Assembly (NCBI GenBank): GCA_902613805.1
Contig: CACMIV010000003.1
Coordinates: forward strand, 1 to 64,000
Direction of reading: 5' to 3'
DNA: 64,000 nucleotides
Source of the DNA: an uncultured Pelagibacteraceae bacterium
GTDB lineage: Bacteria > Pseudomonadota > Alphaproteobacteria > Pelagibacterales > AG-422-B15
Both the position numbers and the translations under genes were made by a program. The notes under the pieces were generated by a model. It had not been told where the DNA came from. It made no database searches and worked only from the letters and a program-made list of their open reading frames with translations. This document shows positions 8,965 through 16,749 of the stretch, in pieces. Each line of letters begins with the position of its first letter. The first letter of the stretch is position 1.

Positions 8965-9317
8965 TTGAATTAATTTTTATTTATAATGCAAAAAGTGGTA
9001 TCGGAAACGCCTTTATAGATTGGGCGCATAAAATAATATCGCCAAAAACTTATGACTGCAACTTATGCTCAATTACATACAATAATTTAGGTAAAGAAAT
9101 AAAGTGGAAAGAATTTCTTAATAATATAAATGCGCATAGCCGATTTTACTATATTAACCATCTAAAAGAACTTGATTTTGTTGATGAGAAAACAGAGCTA
9201 CCATGTGTCTTCATTAAGGAAGATCAAGAATATAAATTAATAATTAACTCAGATCATATTAATTCCTTCAAAAATGTTGACGAATTAATCTACAGATTAA
9301 AGGAATTTATAAATTGA
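8961..9317 (+). CDS. conserved protein of unknown function with a CxxC motif (118 aa)
   Basis: Not recognised as a named family. The product begins MIELIFIYNAKSGIGNAF and has a CxxC pair at residues 33-36 inside SPKTYDCNLCSITY. I recall similar short proteins in other marine bacteria, annotated only as hypothetical. It starts in the ATGA overlap with the maf stop, so it is translationally coupled to maf, at the position where some relatives carry yacG. No signal peptide or membrane helix is seen. A metal or redox role for the cysteine pair is speculative. Confidence 0.75.
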   Translation: MIELIFIYNAKSGIGNAFIDWAHKIISPKTYDCNLCSITYNNLGKEIKWKEFLNNINAHSRFYYINHLKELDFVDEKTELPCVFIKEDQEYKLIINSDHINSFKNVDELIYRLKEFIN

Positions 9318-9366
9318 CAGTACTCATAATATTTTCTTTGAATGATTTGTAATATATAAATTAGTA

Positions 9367-10443
9367 GTGAGTCTCAAAACCTTTAATGTAGTTGATTTGT
9401 TTTGTGGGTGTGGAGGCCTTTCTACAGGCTTCTCAAAAGCTAATTTTAGGATCCTAGGAGGCGTTGATAACGAAGATACATTTCTTGAAACATTCTCAAA
9501 AAATCATCGTGGAGCTTTTGCCGCAAATATTGATTTATCGAAAGAAAATTTTTTAAATGAGCTTAAAAGAGAGATAAAAAACCAAGAGGTTGATGTTCTG
9601 CTTGGTGGGCCCCCATGTCAGGGATTCTCATTAACCGGCCCCAGAAAGTTTAATGATCCAAGAAATTCATTATATCTAGCAATGTTTCAAACTGTTGAAT
9701 TTTTTCGTCCACAATTATTTATAATAGAGAATGTTACTGGCTTAAAAAATATGTGGGGTGGGCAAATTTTAGAAGAAATAGTAGAAAAGTTTCAGAGGGA
9801 GTTGGGTTATAAAGTTGATTGGAAAATACTTAATTCAGCAGATTATGGTGTTCCTCAATTAAGAAAAAGAGTTTTTATTGTTGGTGTTAATAACACTATT
9901 AAGTCAAAGTTTGTGTTTCCACAAATTACTCATGAAGAAAATAGTTATGTGACATGTATGGATGCTATATCTGATTTGCCTAGCCTAGAAAAAGAGTTGG
10001 GAGATGAAGTTGATACATACAAATTCAAAAAACAATCAAATTATCAAAAATTAATGAATAACGGCTGCAAAGATTTATTCAACCATGTAGCTACAAGACA
10101 TTCTGAGCATGTCAAGAAAGTAATCTCACAAGTCCCAGAAGGAGGAAACCATAAAGATCTACCACCCGGGGTTGGAGACTCAAGAAAATTTAATGAAGCA
10201 TGGACCAGGTATCATAGCAAGAAGCCATCCAAAACAATTGATACAGGTCACAGAAATCATTTTCATTATAAATGGAACAGGGTTCCCACAATAAGAGAAA
10301 ATGCAAGATTGCAATCTTTTCCTGATAGTTTTAGATTTTATGGCACAAGAACAAAACAAAATATTCAGGTTGGAAATGCAGTTCCTCCCTTAATGGCGGA
10401 AAGAATTGCATTGGAGGTAAAGAAAGTTTTGAATGCCGATTAA
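9367..10443 (+). CDS. DNA (cytosine-5) methyltransferase, first of a tandem pair
   Basis: Methylates cytosine C5 in a specific DNA sequence using SAM. All key motifs are present in order: motif I VDLFCGCGGLSTGF near the N terminus, motif IV GGPPCQGFS with nucleophile Cys84, motif VI IENV, motif VIII QLRKRVFIVGV, and motif X VGNAVPP near the C terminus. The target recognition region lies between VIII and X. The start is GTG at 9367; the usual first strand (VVDLF) begins at residue 8, which supports it. It overlaps a second m5C methyltransferase by 11 bases and belongs to an R-M island. The recognition sequence is unknown. Confidence 0.93.
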   Translation: MSLKTFNVVDLFCGCGGLSTGFSKANFRILGGVDNEDTFLETFSKNHRGAFAANIDLSKENFLNELKREIKNQEVDVLLGGPPCQGFSLTGPRKFNDPRNSLYLAMFQTVEFFRPQLFIIENVTGLKNMWGGQILEEIVEKFQRELGYKVDWKILNSADYGVPQLRKRVFIVGVNNTIKSKFVFPQITHEENSYVTCMDAISDLPSLEKELGDEVDTYKFKKQSNYQKLMNNGCKDLFNHVATRHSEHVKKVISQVPEGGNHKDLPPGVGDSRKFNEAWTRYHSKKPSKTIDTGHRNHFHYKWNRVPTIRENARLQSFPDSFRFYGTRTKQNIQVGNAVPPLMAERIALEVKKVLNAD

Positions 10444-11593
10444 ATTTATCGACCTATTTTCTGGATGTGGTGGTTTATCAGAGCCATTTCTAGATAGCAA
10501 AAAATTTGAAGCTATTAAAATAGTTGACAATGATCGTTACTGCTTTGAAACATCGCTTCATAGAGTGAAAAAGAAATATAAAATTAAAGACCCTAACAAT
10601 ATTGTGGTTCAAGCGGATATATCTTCCGCACAATTTATTAATTCATTCAAAAAGAATGAAATTGACTTAGTTATTGGCGGACCCCCATGTCAAGCTTATT
10701 CAGTTGCGGGCCGTATTAGAGACAAAAATTCTATGAAGAATGACTATAGAAACTATTTATTCGAGTCGTTTATAAAAATTGTTAAAAATACTAAACCAAA
10801 ACTATTTATAATGGAAAACGTACCTGGAATTTTAAGTGCAAAGCCAGGTGGAATTAATATTACTGAACGTATTAAAAAAGAAGCTGATTCTATTGGTTAT
10901 TTTATACCTAAAGATTTAAAAATGTGTTTATTCGATATGTCTGAATATGGTGTGCCTCAGAAAAGAAAAAGAGTAATAATTATTGGCGTAAAGAAAACCA
11001 TAAAAAACTATAAAATGATCTCTACAAAATTTTATGATCAAATGAAAAAACATAAAATAAAAAAAATATATACTGTCTATGATGCTATTGGAGATTTAAG
11101 TAAATTTTATCCACTTGCAAAACCCTCTAAAGAAAAAGGAAAAAGAATATCCCATTCAAGTAAGAATAATAAAAGTAGTAATTTATTATCTCATTTTCCA
11201 AGATTTCACAATGAGCGAGATATTAAGATATTTAAACTCTTGGCAAAGGATATTGAACTTAATAAATTTAAATATACAACATCTGCACAACTCAAAAAGT
11301 TATACACAAAAATGGTCGGAAAAGAATCAAATATTCACAAATATCATGTTCTCAGAAAAGATTTACCCAGTAACCTAATACCTGCACATTTATATAAAGA
11401 TGGCCTGAGACATATTCATTATGACTCATCTCAAGCTAGGTCTATCACAGTAAGAGAGGCCGCTAGGCTTCAAACCTTTGATGACAATTTCGAGTTCAAA
11501 GGACCGATGACAGAACAATATAAGATGATTGGCAATGCAGTTCCGCCAAAATTTGCGAATATAATTCTTAAAACAATAGTAAATTTGATTTAG
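10433..11593 (+). CDS. DNA (cytosine-5) methyltransferase, second of a tandem pair
   Basis: A second, clearly different m5C methyltransferase (386 aa). Motif I is FIDLFSGCGGLS, motif IV GGPPCQAYS has nucleophile Cys86, motif VI is MENVPG, motif VIII VPQKRKRVIIIGV, and motif X MIGNAVPP. It is longer and more lysine-rich than its neighbour in the variable region, so it probably reads a different sequence or the opposite strand of an asymmetric site. It begins within the last codons of the first enzyme, implying coupled translation. Its 3' end overlaps the convergent endonuclease gene by 4 bases. Confidence 0.92.
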   Translation: MPIKFIDLFSGCGGLSEPFLDSKKFEAIKIVDNDRYCFETSLHRVKKKYKIKDPNNIVVQADISSAQFINSFKKNEIDLVIGGPPCQAYSVAGRIRDKNSMKNDYRNYLFESFIKIVKNTKPKLFIMENVPGILSAKPGGINITERIKKEADSIGYFIPKDLKMCLFDMSEYGVPQKRKRVIIIGVKKTIKNYKMISTKFYDQMKKHKIKKIYTVYDAIGDLSKFYPLAKPSKEKGKRISHSSKNNKSSNLLSHFPRFHNERDIKIFKLLAKDIELNKFKYTTSAQLKKLYTKMVGKESNIHKYHVLRKDLPSNLIPAHLYKDGLRHIHYDSSQARSITVREAARLQTFDDNFEFKGPMTEQYKMIGNAVPPKFANIILKTIVNLI

Positions 11594-12534
11594 TTTTTCC
11601 TAAGCGGCTTTAATCGTCCAAATATTTTTTCTCGATGAAAGTTTATATACTTTAAACTAGGTTGAAATTGTTTATCCAATGGTAAAAATATTTTTTTTTC
11701 ATTAAATTGATTAAGTTCAGTATTTAATAGTTTTGGATGAACAATGATTTTTTTGTCATCTGACAAAGTCCATCCACCAAAATCAAACGCCCAGTGCAAA
11801 TCTTGGCTAAGTAATATACCATTATCAGGTCTTAAAGGTCCGTTCGATATATCTGGCATAATATGGGCAGCAATTAAATTAGAATATTTTTTTCCTTCAC
11901 TATTAATAATATTAATATTTGAATTTCTTACTGCACATTTATCATTATAATTTATTCTTATTAGACTTTTAAATTCATCTTGTGACGCACAAGTGCTTTC
12001 ACTATTACTTTCTCCTCTTCTTTTGTGTTTATCTTTAGTTTTTTCAGATAATAGTGTCTCATTAAATTTAATATTTTCCGTATCTATAAAATCAATTTTA
12101 TCATGCCAGGTATGTGAGTCACCGTTAGTTAAGCTTTCTAAGTTTTTATAATTCCTGTCTGCTTCATTAAATTTAAAAACTACATAGATAAAAGATCCAT
12201 CATATTCATGCTTATAAAAAACAACATAATCATTCAAATTAAAATAGCTATTAGCAGGATCCACATCTATATTTAGGTAAATTCTTTTATCCTTGCCTTT
12301 GTGCCTGCTTTTAGTATGCCAAACATATTCACAATAAACTAGTTTAGAGGTAGATGTATTTACAATACCTATAGAAATAGAAGGCTCTTCATCTATTATT
12401 GGATTGAGTTTATCAAAATCAGGAAAAAAACCCTCAAGTTTTTTAGATACAAGAATATATTTGCCCGCACCTCTTGGAATACCATTGCGATAACCAAGCT
12501 CTTGTGCATTTAATTTCCTAACATAAAAATTCAT
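11590..12534 (-). CDS. HNH-family restriction endonuclease
   Basis: Predicted type II restriction enzyme partnering the two methyltransferases. The C-terminal third holds an HNH (beta-beta-alpha metal) core: AAHIMP with the first His, RPDNGILLS with the Asn, and DLHWAFDFGGW with the last His, followed by a strand typical of the HNH_2 type. The N terminus (VRKLNAQELGYRNGIPRGAG, then FFPDF) resembles the B3-like DNA-binding domain of EcoRII and NgoAVII; that match is from memory and tentative. The 314-residue protein is encoded opposite to the methyltransferases with its own upstream region, allowing separate timing. Nuclease call firm, specificity unknown. Confidence 0.8.
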   Translation of the reverse strand: MNFYVRKLNAQELGYRNGIPRGAGKYILVSKKLEGFFPDFDKLNPIIDEEPSISIGIVNTSTSKLVYCEYVWHTKSRHKGKDKRIYLNIDVDPANSYFNLNDYVVFYKHEYDGSFIYVVFKFNEADRNYKNLESLTNGDSHTWHDKIDFIDTENIKFNETLLSEKTKDKHKRRGESNSESTCASQDEFKSLIRINYNDKCAVRNSNINIINSEGKKYSNLIAAHIMPDISNGPLRPDNGILLSQDLHWAFDFGGWTLSDDKKIIVHPKLLNTELNQFNEKKIFLPLDKQFQPSLKYINFHREKIFGRLKPLRKN

Positions 12535-12611
12535 AGAAATTATATTTTCTAACTTGCTTAGTGATGTTCTAGTCTTTATAACTTATGAATAAACTTAAAT
12601 GGACACTTGGG

Positions 12612-12647
12612 AAAGTGGAACAACTTTTTAAAAAAGTGGTACACCTT
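12612..12647. repeat. two 15-bp direct repeats, 21 bp apart
   Basis: AAAGTGGAACAACTT at 12612-12626 and AAAGTGGTACACCTT at 12633-12647 match at 13 of 15 positions. Their start-to-start distance of 21 bp is two helical turns. They lie between the start of the endonuclease gene and tRNA-Phe, flanked by a TGGGAAA/TTTCCCA inverted pair (12608-12614 and 12654-12660). They could be an operator for either neighbour. No regulator gene is adjacent. Confidence 0.4.
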
Positions 12648-12672
12648 AAATTTTTTCCCAGTTTTTAGCCAT

Positions 12673-12748
12673 GGCTCGATAGCTCAGTTGGTAGAGCAAA
12701 GGACTGAAAATCCTTGTGTCGGTGGTTCAATTCCACCTCGAGCCACCA
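12673..12748 (+). tRNA. tRNA-Phe (anticodon GAA)
   Basis: A 76-nt cloverleaf with acceptor GGCTCGA/TCGAGCC, D arm GCTC...GAGC, and anticodon stem AGGA/TCCT around loop CTGAAAA giving GAA. The T arm is GGTGG-TTCAATT-CCACC. Discriminator A and an encoded CCA complete it. It is 5 nt upstream of tRNA-His, so the two are probably one transcript. Confidence 0.96.
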
Positions 12749-12753
12749 CTTAT

Positions 12754-12830
12754 GCAGCTGTAGCTCAGTTGGTTAGAGCGCCTGGTTGTGGTTCAGGAGG
12801 TCGGTAGTTCGAATCTACCCAGCTGTACCA
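12754..12830 (+). tRNA. tRNA-His (anticodon GTG) without encoded G-1
   Basis: A 77-nt cloverleaf with acceptor GCAGCTG/CAGCTGT, anticodon loop TTGTGGT (GTG), T arm GGTAG-TTCGAAT-CTACC, discriminator A73 and encoded CCA. Unlike the standard bacterial tRNA-His, the base before position 1 is T, not G; position 72 is T, opposite G1; and position 73 is A, not C. This is the divergent set reported for a subgroup of Alphaproteobacteria that uses a matching unusual HisRS, and that gene (hisS) lies 1.4 kb downstream. The last 16 bases overlap the 3' end of the convergent MFS gene. Confidence 0.95.
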
Positions 12831-14005
12831 GTAATTGCTTTTTTTACAGGTAGAGTTAATACAATCAGAAACATAATTATCATCACAAACCCAAAAGCTA
12901 AGTAGAGTACACCAAATTCACCCGTTAAATCATAGCTTCTCGAAATCATGATCAGTGCAATAGGACCAACTGTAAATGATACAATAAATTTAATACCGTA
13001 GACTAGGCTTTGATATTTTTCAGGTGAAAATTTTGCAAGTAATAAATTTTCTGCAGGCAGTATACTTGAATTAAAAGCAACGATTGCAAGACTTATTGCA
13101 ATTAACCAGTAATTTGAAAGACTAACAATTAAGAGTAAGAGGAGTCCTTGGCCAACTATTCCAATTGAATAAATCAGCTTTTCAGAATATTTATCTGTTA
13201 AAATACCTCCAACATAATTCATTAAACCACTTACAATATATATCGCGGCAACTATGTAGCCGATATCTGAAGTAGATAAATCAAGACTATCAGTAAGTCT
13301 GATATCAATTGCCTTTGGAAGACTTGTCTGAAGAATTTGATAAACAAAGCTCAAACATGTAATACTTAACAGCATAATAATTGCAATTTTTAGCATCTGA
13401 TTTTTTTCAGGATTATCTTTAAACTGCTCTGAAGATATATTCTTTAATGATATTTTTCCTGATTTAAGATGATAGGTTAGACTTAGTCCAACTACTAATG
13501 AGATCAATCCGGGTAGCATAAAGGCAGCTTGCCAATTAAATTGTTCAATTAATACACCCGCAAAAAAGGCACCTAATCCAATACCTACTCCCCCAAAAAT
13601 ATTATTAAAGCCAAGCGCTTTACCAGTTTCCTTTGAAGTGTTAACAACCCATGAAATTCCAGCGGGGTGATAGATAGCGCAAAACAATCCAAGCAATGAT
13701 AAACTGATAAATAAAGAAACTTTATTTCCGCTCAAGCCACATAATAATGAACTAATTCCCAAGCCAATGAACATAATTGCAATCATTCCAGAACGACTCC
13801 ATCTGTCACTGATCCATCCAGCAGGAAGGGCTCCCAAACCCACAAGTAAAGATCCTAAAAACCAAAGATTTAGTAATTCATCGTAGCTAAGCTTCCAGTC
13901 GTCTTCAATTGCTAGAACTATAACAAAATAGAATGCAGCAAACATATGCATTAGTAAGTGACCTAAGGCGGCATACGTGACTGTTAATTTGCTATCATTT
14001 TCCAT
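12815..14005 (-). CDS. MFS transporter (fosmidomycin-resistance-like subgroup)
   Basis: A 396-residue polytopic inner-membrane protein with about 12 hydrophobic segments. The loop GWISDRWSRSGM after the second helix is the MFS motif between helices 2 and 3, and LGLFCAIYHPAGISWVV resembles the AxYHPAG signature of FSR-type exporters. GFNNIFGGVGIGLGAFFAG follows. The substrate cannot be deduced. Oddly, the last codons and the stop are read from the antisense of the tRNA-His 3' end, so the natural C terminus may have been set by that junction. It is convergent with the tRNAs and divergent from hisS. Confidence 0.85.
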   Translation of the reverse strand: MENDSKLTVTYAALGHLLMHMFAAFYFVIVLAIEDDWKLSYDELLNLWFLGSLLVGLGALPAGWISDRWSRSGMIAIMFIGLGISSLLCGLSGNKVSLFISLSLLGLFCAIYHPAGISWVVNTSKETGKALGFNNIFGGVGIGLGAFFAGVLIEQFNWQAAFMLPGLISLVVGLSLTYHLKSGKISLKNISSEQFKDNPEKNQMLKIAIIMLLSITCLSFVYQILQTSLPKAIDIRLTDSLDLSTSDIGYIVAAIYIVSGLMNYVGGILTDKYSEKLIYSIGIVGQGLLLLLIVSLSNYWLIAISLAIVAFNSSILPAENLLLAKFSPEKYQSLVYGIKFIVSFTVGPIALIMISRSYDLTGEFGVLYLAFGFVMIIMFLIVLTLPVKKAITGTAG

Positions 14006-14099
14006 AACTACTTTCGATAAAAATAGTGCAATTATTATAAACTTTAAGAAAAATTTAAAATTATTTGACTTTTATTAATAAATAAGGCATTTCAGCTTC

Positions 14100-14117
14100 A
14101 TGTTTAAATTTAAACAT
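14100..14117. repeat. 18-bp perfect palindrome between the MFS gene and hisS
   Basis: ATGTTTAAATTTAAACAT is its own reverse complement over all 18 bases. It lies 95 bp upstream of the MFS start and 108 bp upstream of the hisS start, where either promoter could be. It could be a dimeric regulator site, but it is AT-only in the centre and could arise by chance. Confidence 0.4.
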
Positions 14118-14138
14118 TATCACTATCATATCTAAGTT

Positions 14139-14176
14139 CGCTGAAAAAAACAATCAGCGGGCAATAACCCCTTTTT
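14139..14176 (+). promoter_or_regulatory. hairpin and short terminator-like element upstream of hisS
   Basis: CGCTGA (14139-14144) pairs with TCAGCG (14154-14159). Immediately after comes GGG/CCC (14159-14161 with 14168-14170) followed by CTTTTT. This is a possible leader or attenuator-like structure ahead of hisS, or a weak terminator. The stems are short and the transcription start is unknown. Confidence 0.3.
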
Positions 14177-14224
14177 ATATTAAATAAGCACACTTTGTAG
14201 TATCTTACTTACAGTGGGAGTAAA

Positions 14225-15613
14225 ATGAGTAAAATTAAAAATAATCCAAAGGCAATTTTGCCGAAGGGTTTTAAAGACAGTGACATTGAAATTTTAAATC
14301 TTAGAAAAAAAGTTTCTAAGATAATAGAGAAGGAATGTCTAAAGTATGGATTTATTGAATTAGATACATCCACAATTGAATATACTGAGAGCATTGGCAA
14401 GTTTCTTCCTGATGTAGACAGGCCTAGTGGAGGTGTATTTTCATTTCAAGACGATGATGAGAAATGGCTATCACTGAGATATGACTTAACGGCCCCCTTA
14501 GCAAGATACGTAGCTCAAAATTATCAAGACCTCGTTAAGCCATTTAAACGTTATCAATCAGGACTAGTTTGGAGAAATGAAAAACCAGGACCAGGTAGAT
14601 ACAGAGAATTTTTTCAGTTTGATGCTGACGTGGTGGGAGTTGATTCAACACTAATTGATGCAGAGCTGTGTGTAATGGTATGTGATATTTTAATTAACCT
14701 TGGCCTAAATACTTCACAATTTGAAATAAAGTTTTCAAATAGGGAAATTTGGACAGAACTTTTTTCGAACTTAGATGTTAAAGAGGACGATTTGCCAAAA
14801 ATTCTCAGAGCAGTAGATAAAAAAGATCGATTAGGTATAGAGGGCGTTAATGAGTTGCTTCAAAAAGGAAGAAAAGATGTATCTGGTGACTTTATGGAGG
14901 GCGTGGGCCTAAGCGAGACAGATGCTGATAAAATTATTTCTTTTATAACCAATTCAAACCAATCAAACGCCCAGATGGAAGAATTTAACTCCTATATAAA
15001 AAATTTCCCAGATTATCCAATTCGTTTTGACTCATCAGTTGTTCGAGGTCTCGACTATTACACTGGAATGATTTTTGAAGCAGAGCTTCTTGTTGATATT
15101 AAAAATGAGAAAGGTGAAAAAATTGTATTTGGATCAGTTGCTGGCGGTGGAAGATATGACAGACTTATTTCAAGATTTGGGAAAGAGGATGTTCCAGCTA
15201 CTGGTATATCTATAGGTGTTGATAGATTAATTGTGGCGTTAAATCAATTAGACCTTTTAGATAATAAGAAAAATCCATTAGTGGTAATTGCAAATTTAGA
15301 TAATCAAAATATGCCGGATTATATTTCAATGGCTAAAGAAATTAGAAATGAAGGTATTGCATGTGAAATATCATTTGGATCTAAAAACCTTGGAAAGCAA
15401 TTAAAGTATTGCGATCGCAAAGGTGCAGATATTGTGATCATTGCTGGTGATGAAGAATTAAAAAAGGGTGAAATATCAATTAAGGATTTAAATAAAGGTA
15501 AAGAGGTTTCAAAAGATATTGTCGATAGAGACAAATGGAAAGAGGCAAAAGCTGGACAACAAACAATTAATCGCTCTGACCTGATGACAGCATTAAATGA
15601 AATTTTGAATTAA
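14225..15613 (+). CDS. hisS: histidyl-tRNA synthetase, divergent alphaproteobacterial type
   Basis: Class II aminoacyl-tRNA synthetase charging tRNA-His. The histidine-binding motif RGLDYYTG and the C-terminal anticodon-binding domain (from about residue 345) identify HisRS. The N-terminal half carries GKFLPDVDRPSGGVFSFQDDDEKWLSLRYDLTAPLARY, and motif 2 is WRNEKPGPGRYREFFQFDAD. These are features of the divergent HisRS found with G-1-less tRNA-His, not of the canonical RPEGT-type enzyme. At 462 residues it is complete. A GGGAG ribosome site precedes the start by a few bases. It heads an operon with hisZ and hisG, linking charging and synthesis of histidine. Confidence 0.95.
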   Translation: MSKIKNNPKAILPKGFKDSDIEILNLRKKVSKIIEKECLKYGFIELDTSTIEYTESIGKFLPDVDRPSGGVFSFQDDDEKWLSLRYDLTAPLARYVAQNYQDLVKPFKRYQSGLVWRNEKPGPGRYREFFQFDADVVGVDSTLIDAELCVMVCDILINLGLNTSQFEIKFSNREIWTELFSNLDVKEDDLPKILRAVDKKDRLGIEGVNELLQKGRKDVSGDFMEGVGLSETDADKIISFITNSNQSNAQMEEFNSYIKNFPDYPIRFDSSVVRGLDYYTGMIFEAELLVDIKNEKGEKIVFGSVAGGGRYDRLISRFGKEDVPATGISIGVDRLIVALNQLDLLDNKKNPLVVIANLDNQNMPDYISMAKEIRNEGIACEISFGSKNLGKQLKYCDRKGADIVIIAGDEELKKGEISIKDLNKGKEVSKDIVDRDKWKEAKAGQQTINRSDLMTALNEILN

Positions 15614-15619
15614 AATAAA

Positions 15620-16747
15620 ATGTCACTTCAAGAATTAAATATCAATTTAAAGAATTATTTTATTAAGTCTGGATTTAATTATATTGAACTTCCATTGCTG
15701 TTTGATGCGGATATATTTTTTGAAACTTCAGGTGAAGAAATTAGAAGAAAGATGTATTCGTTTACTGATACTTCAGGAAAAGAAAAATGTTTGAGACCAG
15801 ACATGACTGTACCGACATGTCAAAATTTTATTGCAAGTAATAATAAATCCAGTGAGTCAAAGTTATGTTACAGCGGTCCTGTATTCAGATCATCCAATGA
15901 GTTATCAAATAATTCCATTGAATTAAATCAGTCTGGTATTGAGATCATTTTTTCTGAAAAAAATTTAAATAATATACATGAGATGGATGCATTCATTTTA
16001 AAGACAGCTGAAGATACAATGTGTCAATTAAATATTGATAACTATAAAATTAAAATTGGTAGCATTAAATTATTTAATCAGTTTATCAACAAATTAGAGC
16101 TGCCAATTAGATGGAAACAGAGATTAGTAAGACATTTTTTTAGAAGAAAATATTTCGGGAGTTTACTTGATAGATTAGGTGAAGGTGTAGGGTATGATAA
16201 TGAAAAAAAGCATAGCATGCTTCAAGAGAAATTTAATATAGATGACGTATCTGGCAAAGGCTTGACAGATTTAATTAATAAACAAAATGCTCGAGGTTTA
16301 GGTGCTCGAACTGTTGAGGAAATTGTTGATCGATTTCAATTAAAAAGTCTTAATGTAATAAGTCAGAAAGATGGAAAAAAAATTGTTGATTTAATAAATA
16401 ATTTTTTAAAATTAAGTTGTAACCTCTCGGAATTTCCATCACTACTTCGTGAATTTACTAAATCAAATAATCTTTCTTCATTTGAGAGTGAAGTAGAGGA
16501 AATGGAGTATTTTGTGAATGCTGTATCAGAAAAAAGTAACATAGAAAAATATTATTTTGATAATGACTTTGGTCATTCAATTGAATTCTATGACGGCATG
16601 ATGTTTGAAATTTATAATCCTGATAATCAAAGTGAATTAATTAGTGGAGGGCGGTACGATAAATTGCTTATTGATTTAGGTTCTAAATCGAACTTATCAG
16701 CAGTTGGATTTGCAACTAATAATAACAACATAATTGAGCTGATTTAG
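15620..16747 (+). CDS. hisZ: ATP phosphoribosyltransferase regulatory subunit
   Basis: A HisRS-like paralogue without aminoacylation function that binds short-form HisG and is needed for its activity and feedback control. The product is 375 residues. It keeps class II core features such as CLRPDMTVPTCQNFI, and near the C terminus EFYDGMMFEIYNPD and LISGGRYDKLL. It lacks an anticodon-binding domain. Position between hisS and a short hisG (6 and 2 bp gaps) makes the assignment firm. Confidence 0.9.
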   Translation: MSLQELNINLKNYFIKSGFNYIELPLLFDADIFFETSGEEIRRKMYSFTDTSGKEKCLRPDMTVPTCQNFIASNNKSSESKLCYSGPVFRSSNELSNNSIELNQSGIEIIFSEKNLNNIHEMDAFILKTAEDTMCQLNIDNYKIKIGSIKLFNQFINKLELPIRWKQRLVRHFFRRKYFGSLLDRLGEGVGYDNEKKHSMLQEKFNIDDVSGKGLTDLINKQNARGLGARTVEEIVDRFQLKSLNVISQKDGKKIVDLINNFLKLSCNLSEFPSLLREFTKSNNLSSFESEVEEMEYFVNAVSEKSNIEKYYFDNDFGHSIEFYDGMMFEIYNPDNQSELISGGRYDKLLIDLGSKSNLSAVGFATNNNNIIELI

Positions 16748-16749
16748 GA

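Noticed and set aside
9314..9366. TTGACA upstream of the first methyltransferase as its promoter
   Set aside because: No -10-like hexamer lies 16-18 bases downstream; the only TATAAA is about 35 bases away.
12607..12807. Open frame running through both tRNAs
   Set aside because: The translation (SIAQLVEQRTENPCVGGSIPP) is the well-known artefact of reading tRNA genes as protein.
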